Shown here piece by piece: positions 9,149 through 19,900 of a stretch of 64,000 nucleotides of DNA. The translations under genes were made by a program, and so were the position numbers. Source of the DNA: Rhynchopus sp. YZ270_cl-10 (taxonomy: Eukaryota; Euglenozoa; Diplonemea; Diplonemida; Diplonemidae); NCBI GenBank assembly GCA_964035575.1, contig OZ037879.1, positions 682,001 through 746,000 on the forward strand, read 5' to 3'. Numbering within the stretch: the first letter of the stretch is position 1; each line of letters opens with the position of its first letter. The notes beneath the pieces are model-generated. The model searched no databases, was not told the origin of the DNA, and was given only the letters and a program-made list of their open reading frames with translations.

Positions 9149-10338
9149 TAGGTGGGGGCAAAACCTTCAGGACGGGTGAGGCATTTTGACTTTTTTGGAC
9201 TTCCGCGCAAAGTACCCACAAACCACCCCTCATACCCACCCAGAAATGGGTCAGAAACACCCTGTGACCCGAAAATCCATGCTAAGGGCGACTCAGAATA
9301 TGAAAAAATGCAAAAAAATAGTGAAAAAGTGGCCTTTTGACGGTTTTGGCCATGTTGGGTAAAATGGCCATTTTTGGACAAAAAAATCAAAAAAACAGCA
9401 AAATTTCGACGTCATGACAGCTGCTTGGGCACAAACCTACCCCAGGGAGGTCCTGTGAGTCCATTCCGACCTGTTTTGGACACTTTAGGTACTTTTTTTG
9501 GCCGTTTTTTGGTGTTTTTAGGTCAAAAAACATCCCCGGACTATCCCCGGACTATCCCCGGACCGGACTTGCGCCCTGCTTTCAGACCCACTCTGGGCCA
9601 AAAAATGGGTGAAAACCCCCGAAAAAGCACTCCGGGAACCCAGATAGTTCCAAATATCCACCAGAAACCCACCCAAACACCTCAAAAACATGCCAGAAAA
9701 ATATTTTTAAAAACACACTTTTTCAAATAAGTTATTATGGAACCTGCCCAGATGAACTTTTTGAAAAAAGTGTGTTTTTGAAAATATTTTTCTGGCATGT
9801 TTTTGAGGTGTTTGGGTGGGTTTCTAGTGGATATTTGGAACTATCTGGGTTCCCGGAGTGCTTTTTCGGGGGTTTTCACCCATTTTTTGGCCCAGAGTGG
9901 GTCCAAAAGCAGGGCGCAAGTCGCGGCCCAGGGACGTCCAGGGTAAAGTCCAGGGTATTTTTTGACCTAAAAACACCAAAAAACGGCCAAAAAAAGTACC
10001 TAAAGTGTCCAAAACAGGTCGGAATGGACTCACAGGACCTCCCTGGGGTAGGTTTGTGCCCAAGCAGCTGTCATGACGTCGAAATTTTGCTGTTTTTTTG
10101 ATTTTTTTGTCCAAAAATGGCCATTTTACCCAACATGGCCAAAACCGTCAAAAGGCCACTTTTTCACTATTTTTTTGCATTTTTTCATATTCTGAGTCGC
10201 CCTTAGCATGGATTTTCGGGTCACAGGGTGTTTCTGACCCATTTCTGGGTGGGTATGAGGGGTGGTTTGTGGGTACTTTGCGCGGAAGTCCAAAAAAGTC
10301 AAAATGCCTCAAAAAAATAGGGGTTTTGCCCCCACCTA
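9149..10338. mobile_element. Foldback DNA transposon with ~580-bp inverted arms
   Basis: The left arm (9149-~9735) and right arm (~9760-10338) are nearly exact inverted copies separated by a short centre. The outermost bases are TAGGTGGGGGCAAAACC. Both ends are flanked by the same 11 bases, GAGGGGGGGGT (9138-9148 and 10339-10349), a target-site duplication that marks it as a true insertion. No transposase frame is present, so it is non-autonomous. Long inverted arms and a 9-11 bp duplication are typical of Mutator-like or foldback elements. A diverged single arm lies at 1690-2015. Confidence 0.85.
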
Positions 10339-11096
10339 GAGGGGGGGGTACTTCCTCATTTCCCGACCAAAAAAAAAAGGCACACTACTTCATCATTGCG
10401 GAGCACTTTGCATGATATCACGCATACCCCTGGGGGGAAGAACCGTGCAGGAATACACACCCATAGCCTCATCCATTAAATTAACCTTTTTTTTTGATGA
10501 GTTTTTGCACGTTTTTTGTTGTCCAGGAGCATTACGCTGTAATGTGTATTTTGACGGTAGCATAAGAAGAAAAAAAAATCTTGAAATTTGAAAAATTGAG
10601 AGGGCGTTGAAGAAAAGTTGGAAAAAAAAAAAAATTGCAAAACAAGGTTGTAAAATGAAATCTAAGCCTGAGCTTAGTCACCCAAAGAAATTAAAGGAAG
10701 CACAGCACCGTAATATCGCAGGACTCTCTGTTGAAGTCATGAGTCCTGGAAAAGGGCCGTATGGAACAAACACAAAGGGATGGGTCCCTTTTTTGACCAC
10801 CTGTTAGAAAGGTGTTAGCCCTCCCCTCGCAAAGGACCTATGCTTATGATCGACGTAGCTAATCTCCCGCTTTCCGGGTGATTTGCGACACCTCGTCCAA
10901 CGTTGTTTTGATACCGTTGGGGCATAGGGTGGGTGGGTTATCGGGTGGATTTTTTTTTTTTTTTTTTGGGAGGGGGATTTTCGCTCAAATACTTTCTAGA
11001 TCAAGCAAAAACTGAATGTCTAAAGGGGGGATGGGGAGATAATAATATCAGTTTGTAAAACTGTTACTATTTTACTACGCCTACACGACACCTAAA

Positions 11097-11316
11097 TATC
11101 ATGTTAAAATGAAAAAAAGCAGGTAACTAACATGCTAGAGCACGTCACATGACGTACTATATCATGTGAGTTGCTAAGAAAAAATTCCATCAAAATTTTA
11201 TAACAAAAAAAGCACACTTTACATGCTATATCATGCCATGTACTATGTTACATGATGATACGCGATGTCATAACGTGCTCTTGCATTTCATTGCTCCAGG
11301 TCATTTTAATATGTCA
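11097..11316. repeat. Imperfect inverted repeat, CATG-rich
   Basis: TCATGTTAAAATGA near 11099 faces TCATTTTAATATG near 11301, and GAGCACGT near 11138 faces ACGTGCTC near 11274. Possibly an old MITE; no target duplication identified. Confidence 0.4.
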
Positions 11317-11603
11317 TATACCATGTCATCATGGAACATGCTTCCACAACGTCACCGTGGAGGGGAGGGGGAGGGTGGGGAAATATTATGAAAATTACAT
11401 TTGGTTTTCCTTTTTTTCTCTACCTCGCTGGGGGTGGTGGTGAAATGCTTTGTGCGAGAGGGGGGTAACACTCAGTCGACATCTTGCTAGCCTATCGACG
11501 AGAGTAGGGACGGGGTGTTTGAAAGTTTGTTTGTTTTGTATTTGTTTTTGTTTTTGTTTTTGCTACTCTGTTTGTTAGTAGCGCTTTCTTCGGGAAGCAA
11601 AGC

Positions 11604-11688
11604 AACGTTGATGACCCACAATGCCCCCGGATGAAAGCACAAAAAAAGTTGACTTGAAATACAAAGCCCTCTCGTGTCAGTGTACCAA
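11604..11688 (+). repeat. Joined copies of hairpin families F and C
   Basis: A degenerate F copy (GTTGATGACCCACAATGCC to GGATGAAAGCAC) is followed directly by a C copy (TTGAAATACAAAGCCCTCTC to GTGTACC). The same F-then-C order occurs at 33376-33520. Confidence 0.6.
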
Positions 11689-12002
11689 AAAAAAAAAGTA
11701 TAGGGTAATAGTTGAGTAATCGACAATGTGTAGCACGGCGAAACTAAAACTGATGGGGAAGGGTGTGAATAAAAAAAACGAATTTCTGTAGTGGGTTGGG
11801 TTTTGGAAGCAGATTACCCCTCCGCGAAAAAAGGGAAGTGTTGAAACACAGCCCCGGTTGACTATGGAAAAATTCCTGTAGAAGTGTACTTCAAAAAACT
11901 GAGACGACAGGGTCGGCGTAAGGGGATTTGAAAAGTTTGTTTTGTTTTTGTTTTTTACTTTATTTTTACTTTTTTTGCTGTTTTGTTTCTTTTGCAGCAT
12001 AA

Positions 12003-12043
12003 CGTTGAAAGATACAAAGCCCTCACATGGCAGTGTACCAAGA
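12003..12043 (+). repeat. Dispersed hairpin repeat, family C
   Basis: Short copy: GATACAAAGCCCTCACATGG then CAGTGTACC. Confidence 0.6.
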
Positions 12044-12186
12044 CTAATTGGAAGAGGAATGCCCAAAAACCAATATTTTGAAGTCAAAAGGGAAAATCAT
12101 GGATTTTTGAGAAGTTAAAAAAAATGACAGAAAAAAGAGGAGAAAAAAAAAACGGTTTTGGGATAAAAAAAACAGGGGAAAGAAAA

Positions 12187-12259
12187 GGTTTATACAGATA
12201 AATCTAAGCCTCTCTGTGCTCAGCTTAATCACAGATGCCTCTGTGGATGCAGACACTGG
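12187..12259 (+). repeat. Joined copies of hairpin families A and D
   Basis: AATCTAAGCCTCTCTGTGCT then CAGCTTAATCAC, followed by a short D-like GATGCCTCTGTGGATGCAGA. Confidence 0.6.
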
Positions 12260-12333
12260 GGGAGAAAAAAAAAACGGATCAAAAGGGGAAAGGGAAGGTG
12301 GCATAATCATTTTTTGGAACAATACTGGAAAGT

Positions 12334-12373
12334 CGGTAAGATGGGCCTAAGCCTCTCTGTGCTGAGTCACCTT
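12334..12373 (+). repeat. Dispersed hairpin repeat, family A
   Basis: GGTAAGATGGGCCTAAGCCT then CTCTGTGCTGAGTCACCTT; the stem is CTAAGC/GCTGAG. Confidence 0.7.
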
Positions 12374-12546
12374 CTTTCTGTGGAATAGGTGGGCATTTGC
12401 CATTTAGAAGAATATCTACCCCTAGGGTTGGTATATAAGATGATCTTTCTTACAGTCTGATGATGGCTGCGCCTCGGCTGGTCAGGCCCGGGTGCAGGTC
12501 GGTGGAGTGGCTGCCACGGTTTGCTGAGAATTTTCAACAAAAAAAA

Positions 12547-12586
12547 GTTTTATTAGATGAACCTAAGCCTCTCGTTGCTTAGTCGG
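12547..12586 (+). repeat. Dispersed hairpin repeat, family A
   Basis: TAGATGAACCTAAGCCTCTC then GTTGCTTAGTCG. Confidence 0.7.
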
Positions 12587-13341
12587 GTGGAAAAAAATGG
12601 GGACAAAATAGTATAACTACTCCTGGATGGGTTGTAAAGTATGTGTGTAGTGAGCAGGACACGGGTGAGTTAGCTCCCTTGGTATTCCCCAAATCGCAAC
12701 GAAAAAAAAAAAAACAAAAAAAGAAGAAAAAAAATTTTCAGGGAAGGAATGACTAAATGAGCCTCTCTGGCGCATCACACCTCCCGCAGCAACTATTCGA
12801 AATTTGAAAGAATTTACTCTCGCAAAAATAATAATAAATCAGCATGAATCGGTGGCAATGAGTTTTTGTGTATTAGACACGTTGAGGAAAAATTGCTGTT
12901 TCCCCTTTTAAAAGGGACTCGGAGATATTTTTTTACCCGCAAGCCTTCTTTTAAACACTCTTTAAAAAATGGCATTTTTTTTTTAACGGTGAACTTAACT
13001 TTAACGTTTTTTTCCCGGTCGGGAAAGAAGCTCAATACTCACCAAGCGTACGTGCTCTGTACGACCATGTACACTGTCAAAGTACAACTCCTTGAGGGCC
13101 GTACTTTCTTTGTTGCTGTGAATATACGTTGCTGTTGAAAGGAAACAAAAAAGGTGCTGGAATAGAGTAACACAGACCTGAAGTAGAAGATGGTCTGTGG
13201 GGCAGGGGGGGTAGCTGGTGATAGTGAAATGAGGTGGTGTTATGCTGATGACATATCTCCTGAAGAATTATTGCAAAACCGACTCAAAAAAACACACACA
13301 CAGTTATGGTGGTGACGTTATGACGGTTGTATTTTTAAAAA

Positions 13342-13519
13342 ATAGAAACTAAACACTCATCACACAATAAAACCCATGGAAGACAGGTTGTGGTGAAACG
13401 CAACACCTCGACCTGTTTGGTGAGGTGTGGCTTCTGCAGTGCGGTTCTTCCCCAGAACCGCAAAAAGTGTGTTCAAAATGCTTTGTTTCTATTTCCTCCT
13501 TCATTTCATGAGGTGACAA
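13342..13519 (+). repeat. 178-bp dispersed repeat with internal hairpins
   Basis: About 85% identical by eye to 38038-38208, same orientation. It contains the perfect hairpin GCGGTTC-TTCCCCA-GAACCGC and an ACAGGT/ACCTGT pairing. It is longer than the other hairpin families and keeps its stems in both copies. Confidence 0.8.
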
Positions 13520-13935
13520 AAAAAAAAATGAACAGCAGAATCATCAACAGTCACCTTTAGGTATTCTGAGGGGAATGACCCACCCCCATCCCTTGCGTCA
13601 GTACAAGGAAACCCTTTCTTTTGTAACCAGAGAGGCTGAGGTACACTATCTATACTATCGCTGGCGGGTGGAGGGGAGAAAAAAAAAATCGAACAAAGGG
13701 GTGCTGTCTCCCCCCCAGTTAGGGGGTAGTATTTTGGAATATTTGTAGTCTCGCGAGTTTTGTGAATTTTTTGTGTAGCTTTTTGCGGATTTTCTCTTTT
13801 TTGAAAACTTGGAAAAATCACGTGTCGCAACAGAATATATCCACGCCACGCCCACCCTCCGCCCAGCTTACTTCCATTTCGCGGTCTACGTTGAGATGTC
13901 CTACTCCCGCTACCGCTCGTCAGTCAACGAAACGG

Positions 13936-13972
13936 GTATAATTGGAACACAAGGGAGCAAATCCTTGTGCGA
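13936..13972 (+). repeat. Dispersed hairpin repeat, family K
   Basis: ACACAAGGGAGCAAATCCTTGTGC; CACAAGG pairs with CCTTGTG. The second copy is at 33691-33730. Confidence 0.55.
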
Positions 13973-14136
13973 AGTAAGTGACTCGGCTTTTTTTTTTAAC
14001 CCCCCAAAAAAAAAACATCACAAACCCACCTTGCGAGGTGAGGGGGGGGCATGACCCTCAACAAAAAAAAATGTAAAAAAAAAAAAAATTGGGGTGTGTA
14101 GAGAAGACTGTTCGTTCACAACTTTCTGTTTTATTT

Positions 14137-15006
14137 ATGTGACATCACGTATGGCAAATGATAATTTATTATGAGATCTCATAATAAATTATGAGATCAT
14201 TATGCGCTATTATGCGCGCTCATAATAATCGCATAATGCATAATAGCGCATAATAGCACATAATAGCACATAATAGCGCATAATGATTATGCGCTATTAT
14301 GTGCTCATTATGTGCTCATTATGTGCCCTACCCCAATGCCCCAAACCAGAAAATACCACCCTCAGATGTCCAAAAATCCATCTGCGCCCGGTTTTGAGCA
14401 GTTTTGAGCCTCAAGAAGCCCCGTATCTGCTTTTTTCAAAAATGTACATACAACTTGTACCTGCCCACCCCTCGTAGATAGAGCAACTCACACATCCGTC
14501 ACGCCTCAGTGTGAGCCAGGGGCCAGAAAAGCCCCCAAAGCCACATATTTTCACCCCAGAACCTATCCCGAGGGGTACCCAGGCGGTTTCGGGGTGTTTA
14601 GAGGGACTTGGTGGAACTTAGAACCATGTTTCAAAAAGTGTCAAGCACCTGGTACCAAAGGTTTTCCCACCCAAGGTATCTTAAGCCGTCAAAAAACGTG
14701 AAGTAGGTAATAAATCAAAGAAACCCCCCTGAAGTCAATAAAAACCACACCATAGGCCCATTTGTACCCCAAAAATCGAATTCCGCCCGGTTTTGGGCAC
14801 TTTTGACCACTTCTGAGCGACTTTTTTTGGGTGGGGGGGTGGGGGGTACGGCACATAATGAGCGCATAACGCCGCATAATTGGCGCATAATAGCGCATAA
14901 TAGCACATAATAGCACATAATAGCACATAATAGCGCATAATATCACATGTATTATGAGATCTCATAATAGCGCATAATATATTATCATTTGCCATACGTG
15001 TGACAT
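14137..15006. mobile_element. Non-autonomous DNA transposon with CATAATA subterminal repeats
   Basis: The terminal inverted repeats (ATGTGACATCACGTATGGCA left, mirrored at 14988-15006) continue into AATGATAAT and ATTATGAGATCTCATAAT. Both ends are flanked by TCTGTTTTATTT (14125-14136 and 15007-15018). Subterminal regions are filled with GCGCATAATA and GCACATAATA decamers in both orientations. The centre has two related CCGCCCGGTTTTG segments. No transposase is present; superfamily not certain, since a 12-bp flank repeat is long. Confidence 0.8.
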
Positions 15007-15018
15007 TCTGTTTTATTT

Positions 15019-15691
15019 CCGTTTTTTTTTTGTTTTTTTTTTGATTTTTTTTTGTTGTGCTTTGTATCAAGGCAATTCACCCTATAAGGCGGTATTTGAT
15101 ATTATTTCTATGAATCAGTATAAGATGTGGGTTGGGAAGAGGCCAGCTTGGCCTGTATGAGCCAGGGAAGAAAGCATTCAGTTTTTTTTTTTTTGAACGA
15201 TACCATATTTTTTTTTTCCCCCTCAGTATTTTCACATTACGTGAGGACCGGTACCATGGTGTTTTTTTCTTTTTTTTTGGTCAATCGTCCATTTTACTTT
15301 ATTTCTTTTTCTCAAAATAAAAAAAGGTTAAAGGGGGTCTACTCGATAGCTATCGACACAGTGCACCAGTAGGCGACCAGGTGACTCCACCTGTCTTCGC
15401 ACCTCCTGGTCCACTGTGGACTCTGTATTGGACCCTTTCAGGACTCCGTATAACCTGGTAGCGTACTATATCAGGGTCCTAGGTATAGGGAACGGAAAAC
15501 GGTGGGCCTTTTCCGTTTTCTTTCCTTTTTTTTGATAAATTGTTGGAGTAAATGTAGTTTGCCTCGGTTGTGTTGCCACAGTTTGTGCAAATCTCCACTT
15601 TTGTGTGTGTTAAAAACCCACCTCAAAAAAGCCTCTTTTTAATTTGCGCGCAAAATATAGCACAAAATGTGGTGTAGAGTACAAAACCTTC
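15019..15691. other. Spacer with strong secondary structures
   Basis: No gene is seen. T-rich runs surround a palindrome (15343-15356), a long imperfect stem (15357-15418) and an 8-bp stem GAAAACGG/CCGTTTTC (15495-15520). Confidence 0.55.
15357..15418. ncRNA. Long imperfect hairpin, candidate structured RNA
   Basis: Pairs in order: CACAGTG/CACTGTG, ACCAG/CTGGT, AGG/CCT, CGA/TCG, AGGTG/CACCT around a tiny loop, about 23 base pairs in 62 bases. Immediately before it is the 14-base palindrome TCGATAGCTATCGA. Such a stem could be a small-RNA precursor or a transposon tip; transcription cannot be judged from sequence. Confidence 0.35.
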
Positions 15692-15700
15692 CTTTTGTAT

Positions 15701-16644
15701 CAGGCCTAATGCTAACTTTGGGGGAGGGGGGAAAAAAGCGAACCGACGGAAAAAAAAAAAAAAAAAACGAAAAAAAAAATTTCCCTCCGGGAAGGGGTCC
15801 AGGGTTTTCGCTTATCTTCATGAAAAAATTTTTTCCCCAAAATCGTGAAGATATGTCCAAAAAGGGGTCAAAAAAAAAAAAAAAAATTCGCGCTCCGCGC
15901 GAAAGGTCCGTTCATTTCGCGTAAATACGTGATGACGTGGGATGGTAACGTACATCAAGAACCAAACCAACCCTTTTCTCACGTTTTTCCACGTCAAGCC
16001 CTCGCATTAGGTTCTCTCTAGTGAACGAAACCTTCCCTCAGGACAAGAAGAAACGGCGGTTGATATCAAAACTTTCTGGCGAAGCCACGGTACGCAACAT
16101 TTCAAAATTTGTGACCTAAAACCGAACATTTTTACAGCCAAACTATGGTAGAGGTCTGTGGGCTGCCAGTTTTTGAGCTGCGCCGCAGGCGCACGGTAGG
16201 CTACTTTTTTAATGCCGGCAAGGGGGGTGCATCATTGAGTCCCTGAAACAAGTCTCCATCGTCACCGCCACCGCCATCGCAATCGCCATCTTCGCTTTCC
16301 TCTTTAACATCAACAGATGCAACACTGCTCTCTGTATCTTCAGAGATCAGAACTTCTCCAACACTCGATGTCTCGTCGACTGACAGACCCTCCTCCTCCT
16401 CGAACCCAGTGGTGGGGGCCGCAGTATGCACTGCTGTGTCCTTCTTTTAATCTCCTTTCCTCCTGAAGATGCGGGCGCAGGTGCCCACATCTCCAGGACC
16501 AAGGTACCCACGGCATACCACAGGCAGAGAACCCCCCATCCCAAAAAACCCCCATTTTTAAGGGTGAACCGACGAACCAACGGATAAATAAAAAAAATAA
16601 TGAATAAAAGTGAACCGACGAACCAACGGTTAGCATTAGGCCTG
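15701..16644. mobile_element. Mutator-like non-autonomous element
   Basis: The ends are CAGGCCTAATGCTAAC and its exact complement (15701-15716 and 16629-16644), flanked by the 9-bp duplication CTTTTGTAT (15692-15700 and 16645-16653). A 9-bp duplication suggests the Mutator-like superfamily. Inside are an inverted relative of 20640-20790 (at 16060-16205) and an acidic 76-codon minus-strand frame at 16201-16431. Confidence 0.8.
16201..16431 (-). CDS. Acidic small open frame within the Mutator-like element
   Basis: 76 codons, rich in Glu, Asp, Ser and Gly, ending PPLPALKK. I do not recognise it. Its composition (C/G-rich against an A/T-rich setting) suggests a captured fragment of a host gene or the acidic tail of a lost transposase. 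No acceptor or leader supports expression. Confidence 0.25.
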   Translation of the reverse strand: MHTAAPTTGFEEEEGLSVDETSSVGEVLISEDTESSVASVDVKEESEDGDCDGGGGDDGDLFQGLNDAPPLPALKK

Positions 16645-16673
16645 CTTTTGTATCAGGCACTCCGCTAGGTACT

Positions 16674-16702
16674 AAAGTTCTGTTGATTGTCAACAGAACT
16701 TT
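16674..16702. repeat. Perfect 13-bp hairpin, 3-base loop
   Basis: AAAGTTCTGTTGA-TTG-TCAACAGAACTTT, exact pairing, 20 bases beyond the target duplication of the Mutator-like element. Confidence 0.7.
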
Positions 16703-16857
16703 TTGAAAATGGGGAAAAAAAGAAAAAAAAAAAAAGTTCTGCTAAGTGGTTCAGACCCGTTCTACCTGTCAAAAAAGCTCAGGAGAAGAAGATATGGAGA
16801 GGTGAGTGCTCAAACGTCCCAAAAAAGTCAAAATCGGGCGTTGGTAAAAAAAAAAGT

Positions 16858-16885
16858 TGCGTACCGTGCGCCTGCGGCGCAAGCA
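16858..16885 (+). repeat. GC-rich hairpin repeat, family J
   Basis: GCGTACCGTGCGCCTGCGGC then GCAAGC; TGCGCC pairs with GGCGCA. Related copies: 16177-16200 (inverted), 20649-20677, 34969-34992 and a partial one near 35391. Confidence 0.65.
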
Positions 16886-16963
16886 TGTACCCCACCAACG
16901 TGGACCATCAACAGAATATTTTCAAAATCGGAAATCCTAGCGGAGAGCCTGTTTTGTATGCTT

Positions 16964-16998
<35 letters not shown>

Positions 16999-17085
16999 AA
17001 AACAGCGTTTTTTTTAACTCTGTTTTCTGGAACAACAAATCGCAGTGGTTAATGCAAGAAAACAGAACTAAAAATACAGGGGGTT

Positions 17086-17125
17086 TTTTAAGATGAGCCC
17101 AAGTCTCTCTCTGTGCTTAGTCACC
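17086..17125 (+). repeat. Dispersed hairpin repeat, family A
   Basis: AGATGAGCCCAAGTCTCTCT then CTGTGCTTAGTCACC. Confidence 0.65.
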
Positions 17126-17380
17126 AATCTCCGCGAACCTATCTTGAAAAAGAAGATTACCTATAAAACCTCTAGAACCAAATAATGTTACAAATTCCCA
17201 AAAATTTGGGGGAAAGTTCCGGTTATTTTTTTTGTTCCAGATTTTTTGTTTTTTACGGTACCAGCTCTTTCTAAAGGTGTGACAATATGGGATGTGTTTT
17301 CAAATGTGTTTTGAAGAAAAACGATGGGGGGGAAAAGTTTATACGAAAGTTAGCCTCTTCATTATGATCACCTCAAAAAA

Positions 17381-17441
17381 GCATTTCAACATATGCAATC
17401 AATGAATTGATAGCATAGGAGGGATCAATAAAAATGTTTCC
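17381..17441 (+). repeat. Dispersed hairpin repeat, family H
   Basis: GCATTTCAACATATGCAATC then AATGAATTGATAGCAT; ATGC pairs with GCAT and TCAAT with ATTGA. It is followed by the conserved tail GGGATCAATAAAAATGTTTC. Other copies: 18470 (split), 46400, 63156. Confidence 0.7.
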
Positions 17442-17730
17442 AAAAGGGAAAAAAAAAAAACTTGAAATATTAATGGGACTTCTTTCGCGGAATGGCGTTT
17501 TTACAAAGCAAAAATGAACTCTGTATTTAAAAAAAAACACACAGACAAATAATAGAAAACTGAAACCAAACAATGACTACAAAATAGCAATAATGGGGTG
17601 GGGAATAGAGGAAAATAAAACGAAACCTCAACAAAGAAAAAAATATAGCAAAAAGAGGAAACGAAGAAAAGAAAAAAAATATATAATATTATAATGGATG
17701 AAGCACATCCCCTAAGGGGTGCTTTGTTTG

Positions 17731-18448
17731 CAGGGTTTTATCCAGGGGGGGTATAGGGGGTACATTGTACCCCCTGAGGATTTTTCCAGATTTTTTTTTG
17801 TCTTTTGGGGGTACATAGGAGGGAGGTCCTATATCACATGTGACCCCACCGTGGAGAGCAATTGGCTCGCTCGGTCAAAAGAAGCCAAAAAAAAAAAAAA
17901 GTTGGGGTTAAAAAAAAAAAGACAGTGTCCCCATGCTACCCCTCCACGACAACAAACATGACGTCTAGTTGCTCAAAGTTTTTTGCGACTGGTACTCTAA
18001 GCAGACAATTGGTGTAACAGGTTTACCCGACAAAGTTACACCAAGGCTGGTCAGACGGTCTAATAAAAAAGTGAATGTGCAGATACCTCAGCTCTTGTCT
18101 CTTATCAGCCAGGACTGCGAAAACAGCGATAACAAGTTACAGCGACAATGATTTCTCTTCCGTACTGAAGTTTGCGTGTGAGAAACACTCCCGTACGTAG
18201 CCGTGGCAGTTGAAGTTATGCCAATGGTAGGATCGATAAGTTCATGAGACGGGCAAATCGGAGAACCAACTTCGGGACGGCTCATACGAAGCCGTGCGAG
18301 AACAATTTGAGAAGATCAGCGTAGTTTTTTCCCCGCAGGGGAAAAAAAATTTCTTCATTACATCAAGCACTAGTAAAAATTTCATTTTTTTTGGGGGGGA
18401 AATGTACCCCCTGAGGCCCAAAAACCCAGAATCCTGGATAAAACCCTG
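17731..18448. mobile_element. MITE with CAGGGTTTTATCCAGG ends
   Basis: The left end CAGGGTTTTATCCAGG is mirrored at 18433-18448. GTTTG immediately flanks both sides (17726-17730 and 18449-18453). The second level of inverted sequence is GGGGGTACA/TGTACCCCC-like. It has no coding frame. The CAGGG tips resemble hAT elements, but the visible duplication is 5 bp, so the family is uncertain. Confidence 0.7.
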
Positions 18449-18469
18449 GTTTGTACCAAAAATAATATT

Positions 18470-18500
18470 TTCATCATATGCAATCAATAAATTGATAGTA
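18470..18500 (+). repeat. Family H hairpin repeat, left part
   Basis: TTCATCATATGCAATCAATA then AATTGATAG. It continues at 19903 (GGTGAGGGATCAACAAAAAT) after the mariner element. The mariner inserted at a TA inside this copy. Confidence 0.75.
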
Positions 18501-18502
18501 TA

Positions 18503-19900
18503 CAGTGTGACACAGAATTAATGGCCGATGACGACATTTTGTAAAAATTGTTATATTATTCTAAAAAATAGGCAAAATTTGACTCATTTCATTGCATTTT
18601 CAACTGGCCGTGTATGAAAAGTGTGTGTGTGGGGAAAATATTAACATGGAAATATCCCTTTTTGGTAAAAAAGGGTGTATGTGTAAAAAAAAAAATACAG
18701 TGTAGCAGTACAAACGAGTGGGTGCACAAAAATAAATAGAGCATGCATTAGTATTTTGTGTGCATTCCGTTGGAATTGCGAACTGCGTCTAGGCGTCGTG
18801 GCATTGACATGATGTAACGTGCAACGAAGCTATTGTCCATCTTGGACCATTCCTTGTTGATGGCACGTTTAAGTGCTGACACGTCTTTGGGCTCCCGTTC
18901 GTTGACTGCAGTCTGCAGCTTGGCCCACAGGTTCTCAATAGGATTGAGATCAGGGGAGTTGCCTGGCCAGTCAGCTTTAGGGAGGAACGAGAAAGGTTGG
19001 GAGGAGAGGAATGCTTGAGTAACGTTCGCAGTGTGGCAGGGTGCCCCATCCTGCTGAAACGTGTAGCTACTGTCAGGCAGGAGTTCTTTTATTTCTTTGA
19101 GCGCTTTCTGTAAGACGAGCGTACGGTACTTCTCTGCATTGAGAGCACCGTCATAGAAATAGAGCTTCGTCTTACCTCTGGTGGTGATTCCTCCCCAGAC
19201 GTGAACCTTCTGCGTAGCCCTGACCTTATCAACGGTTGGGGGCGGCTCATCACCATCTGCAACCCAGACAACATCGTTCTTCTTGCTCACCCGAGAAAAA
19301 AGCCAAAAGTCTTTTTCATCGGTGAACATCACCTTTGACCAGTCGGTGTTTCGATGCGTTTCAGCAAACTCTATCCGGGCAGTGATGTTCTTTTCCGAGA
19401 GCTTTGGTTTGCTCTTCGTTTGAACGGGCTTCAGCCCCTTCTCCTTCAGGCACCTGCGGACACTCTCCCTCGAAATCTGTAGTCGCGACGCTACTTTCCT
19501 GCTGAAACCGCTTGCCCCGCATGTGTCTAACCACCCTATTCTTAACGGTGTCGGTGGTGGCCGATCTCTTGCGTCCCCTCCCTGGCTTGTCCGAAAAATT
19601 CCGCTCTCCAGCGCGGTACTCCTTCACCCACCTACCCAAACTCCTCTTCGCAACGTTCAGCAACTCCGCCACCTCATCATGGCTCTTACCGCCAACAACG
19701 ACTAGCGACGCTGCCTGTAGGCGCAACCCTTCCCTCGTGGCCTCAGTGTTCACTTTACCCTTAACCATTATATTTTTGCTTTTATTGTGTTCCTGGGCGT
19801 AAATATTTTATGTTTTGGGGGTGTTTTGAATATGTCCTTGTCAAAATTTGCCGTTTTTTTATAAAATGTCTTCATCGGCCATTAATTCTGTGTCACACTG
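18503..19900 (-). mobile_element. Tc1/mariner transposon, nearly complete
   Basis: Terminal inverted repeats of about 40 bases (CAGTGTGACACAGAATTAAT...) lie at both ends with a TA target duplication at 18501-18502 and 19901-19902. Total length, 1,398 bp, is normal for the family. It carries a transposase on the minus strand with one frame change near 19510. The repeats at the ends remain very similar, so the insertion is probably fairly recent. Confidence 0.9.
18748..19768 (-). pseudogene. Tc1/mariner transposase, one frameshift
   Basis: The N-terminal part (19361-19768 frame) is the paired-type helix-turn-helix region: SHDEVAELLNVAKRSLGRWV and the GRGRKR hook. After a single frame change near 19510-19520 the protein goes on with a second helix-turn-helix (SRESVRRCLKEKG) into the DDE catalytic domain. 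Catalytic residues are visible: Asp in MFTDE, Asp in QQDGAPCHTA and Glu in SPDLNPIENLW, about 37 residues after the second Asp by my count. The stop is at 18748. Because of the shift it is probably inactive; alternatively a sequencing error in one base. Confidence 0.85.

Larger units (their letters stand above)
10350..14124. other. Gene-free spacer with repeats
   Basis: No supported gene. It contains long A and T runs, an imperfect CATG-rich inverted repeat (11097-11316), copies of hairpin families A, C, D, F and K and a 178-bp repeat at 13342. The open frames are short and low in complexity. Confidence 0.6.
16654..17730. other. Spacer with hairpins
   Basis: No gene. It contains the perfect hairpin 16674-16702, a GC hairpin (16858-16885), a family A copy, a family H copy and, at the right end, AAGCACATCCCCTAAGGGGT-GCTT (17701-17724), a short imperfect stem. 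Confidence 0.55.

Noticed and set aside
10607-10807. 66-codon plus-strand frame as a small gene
   Set aside because: Lys-rich translation of A runs, no acceptor, leader or known motif.
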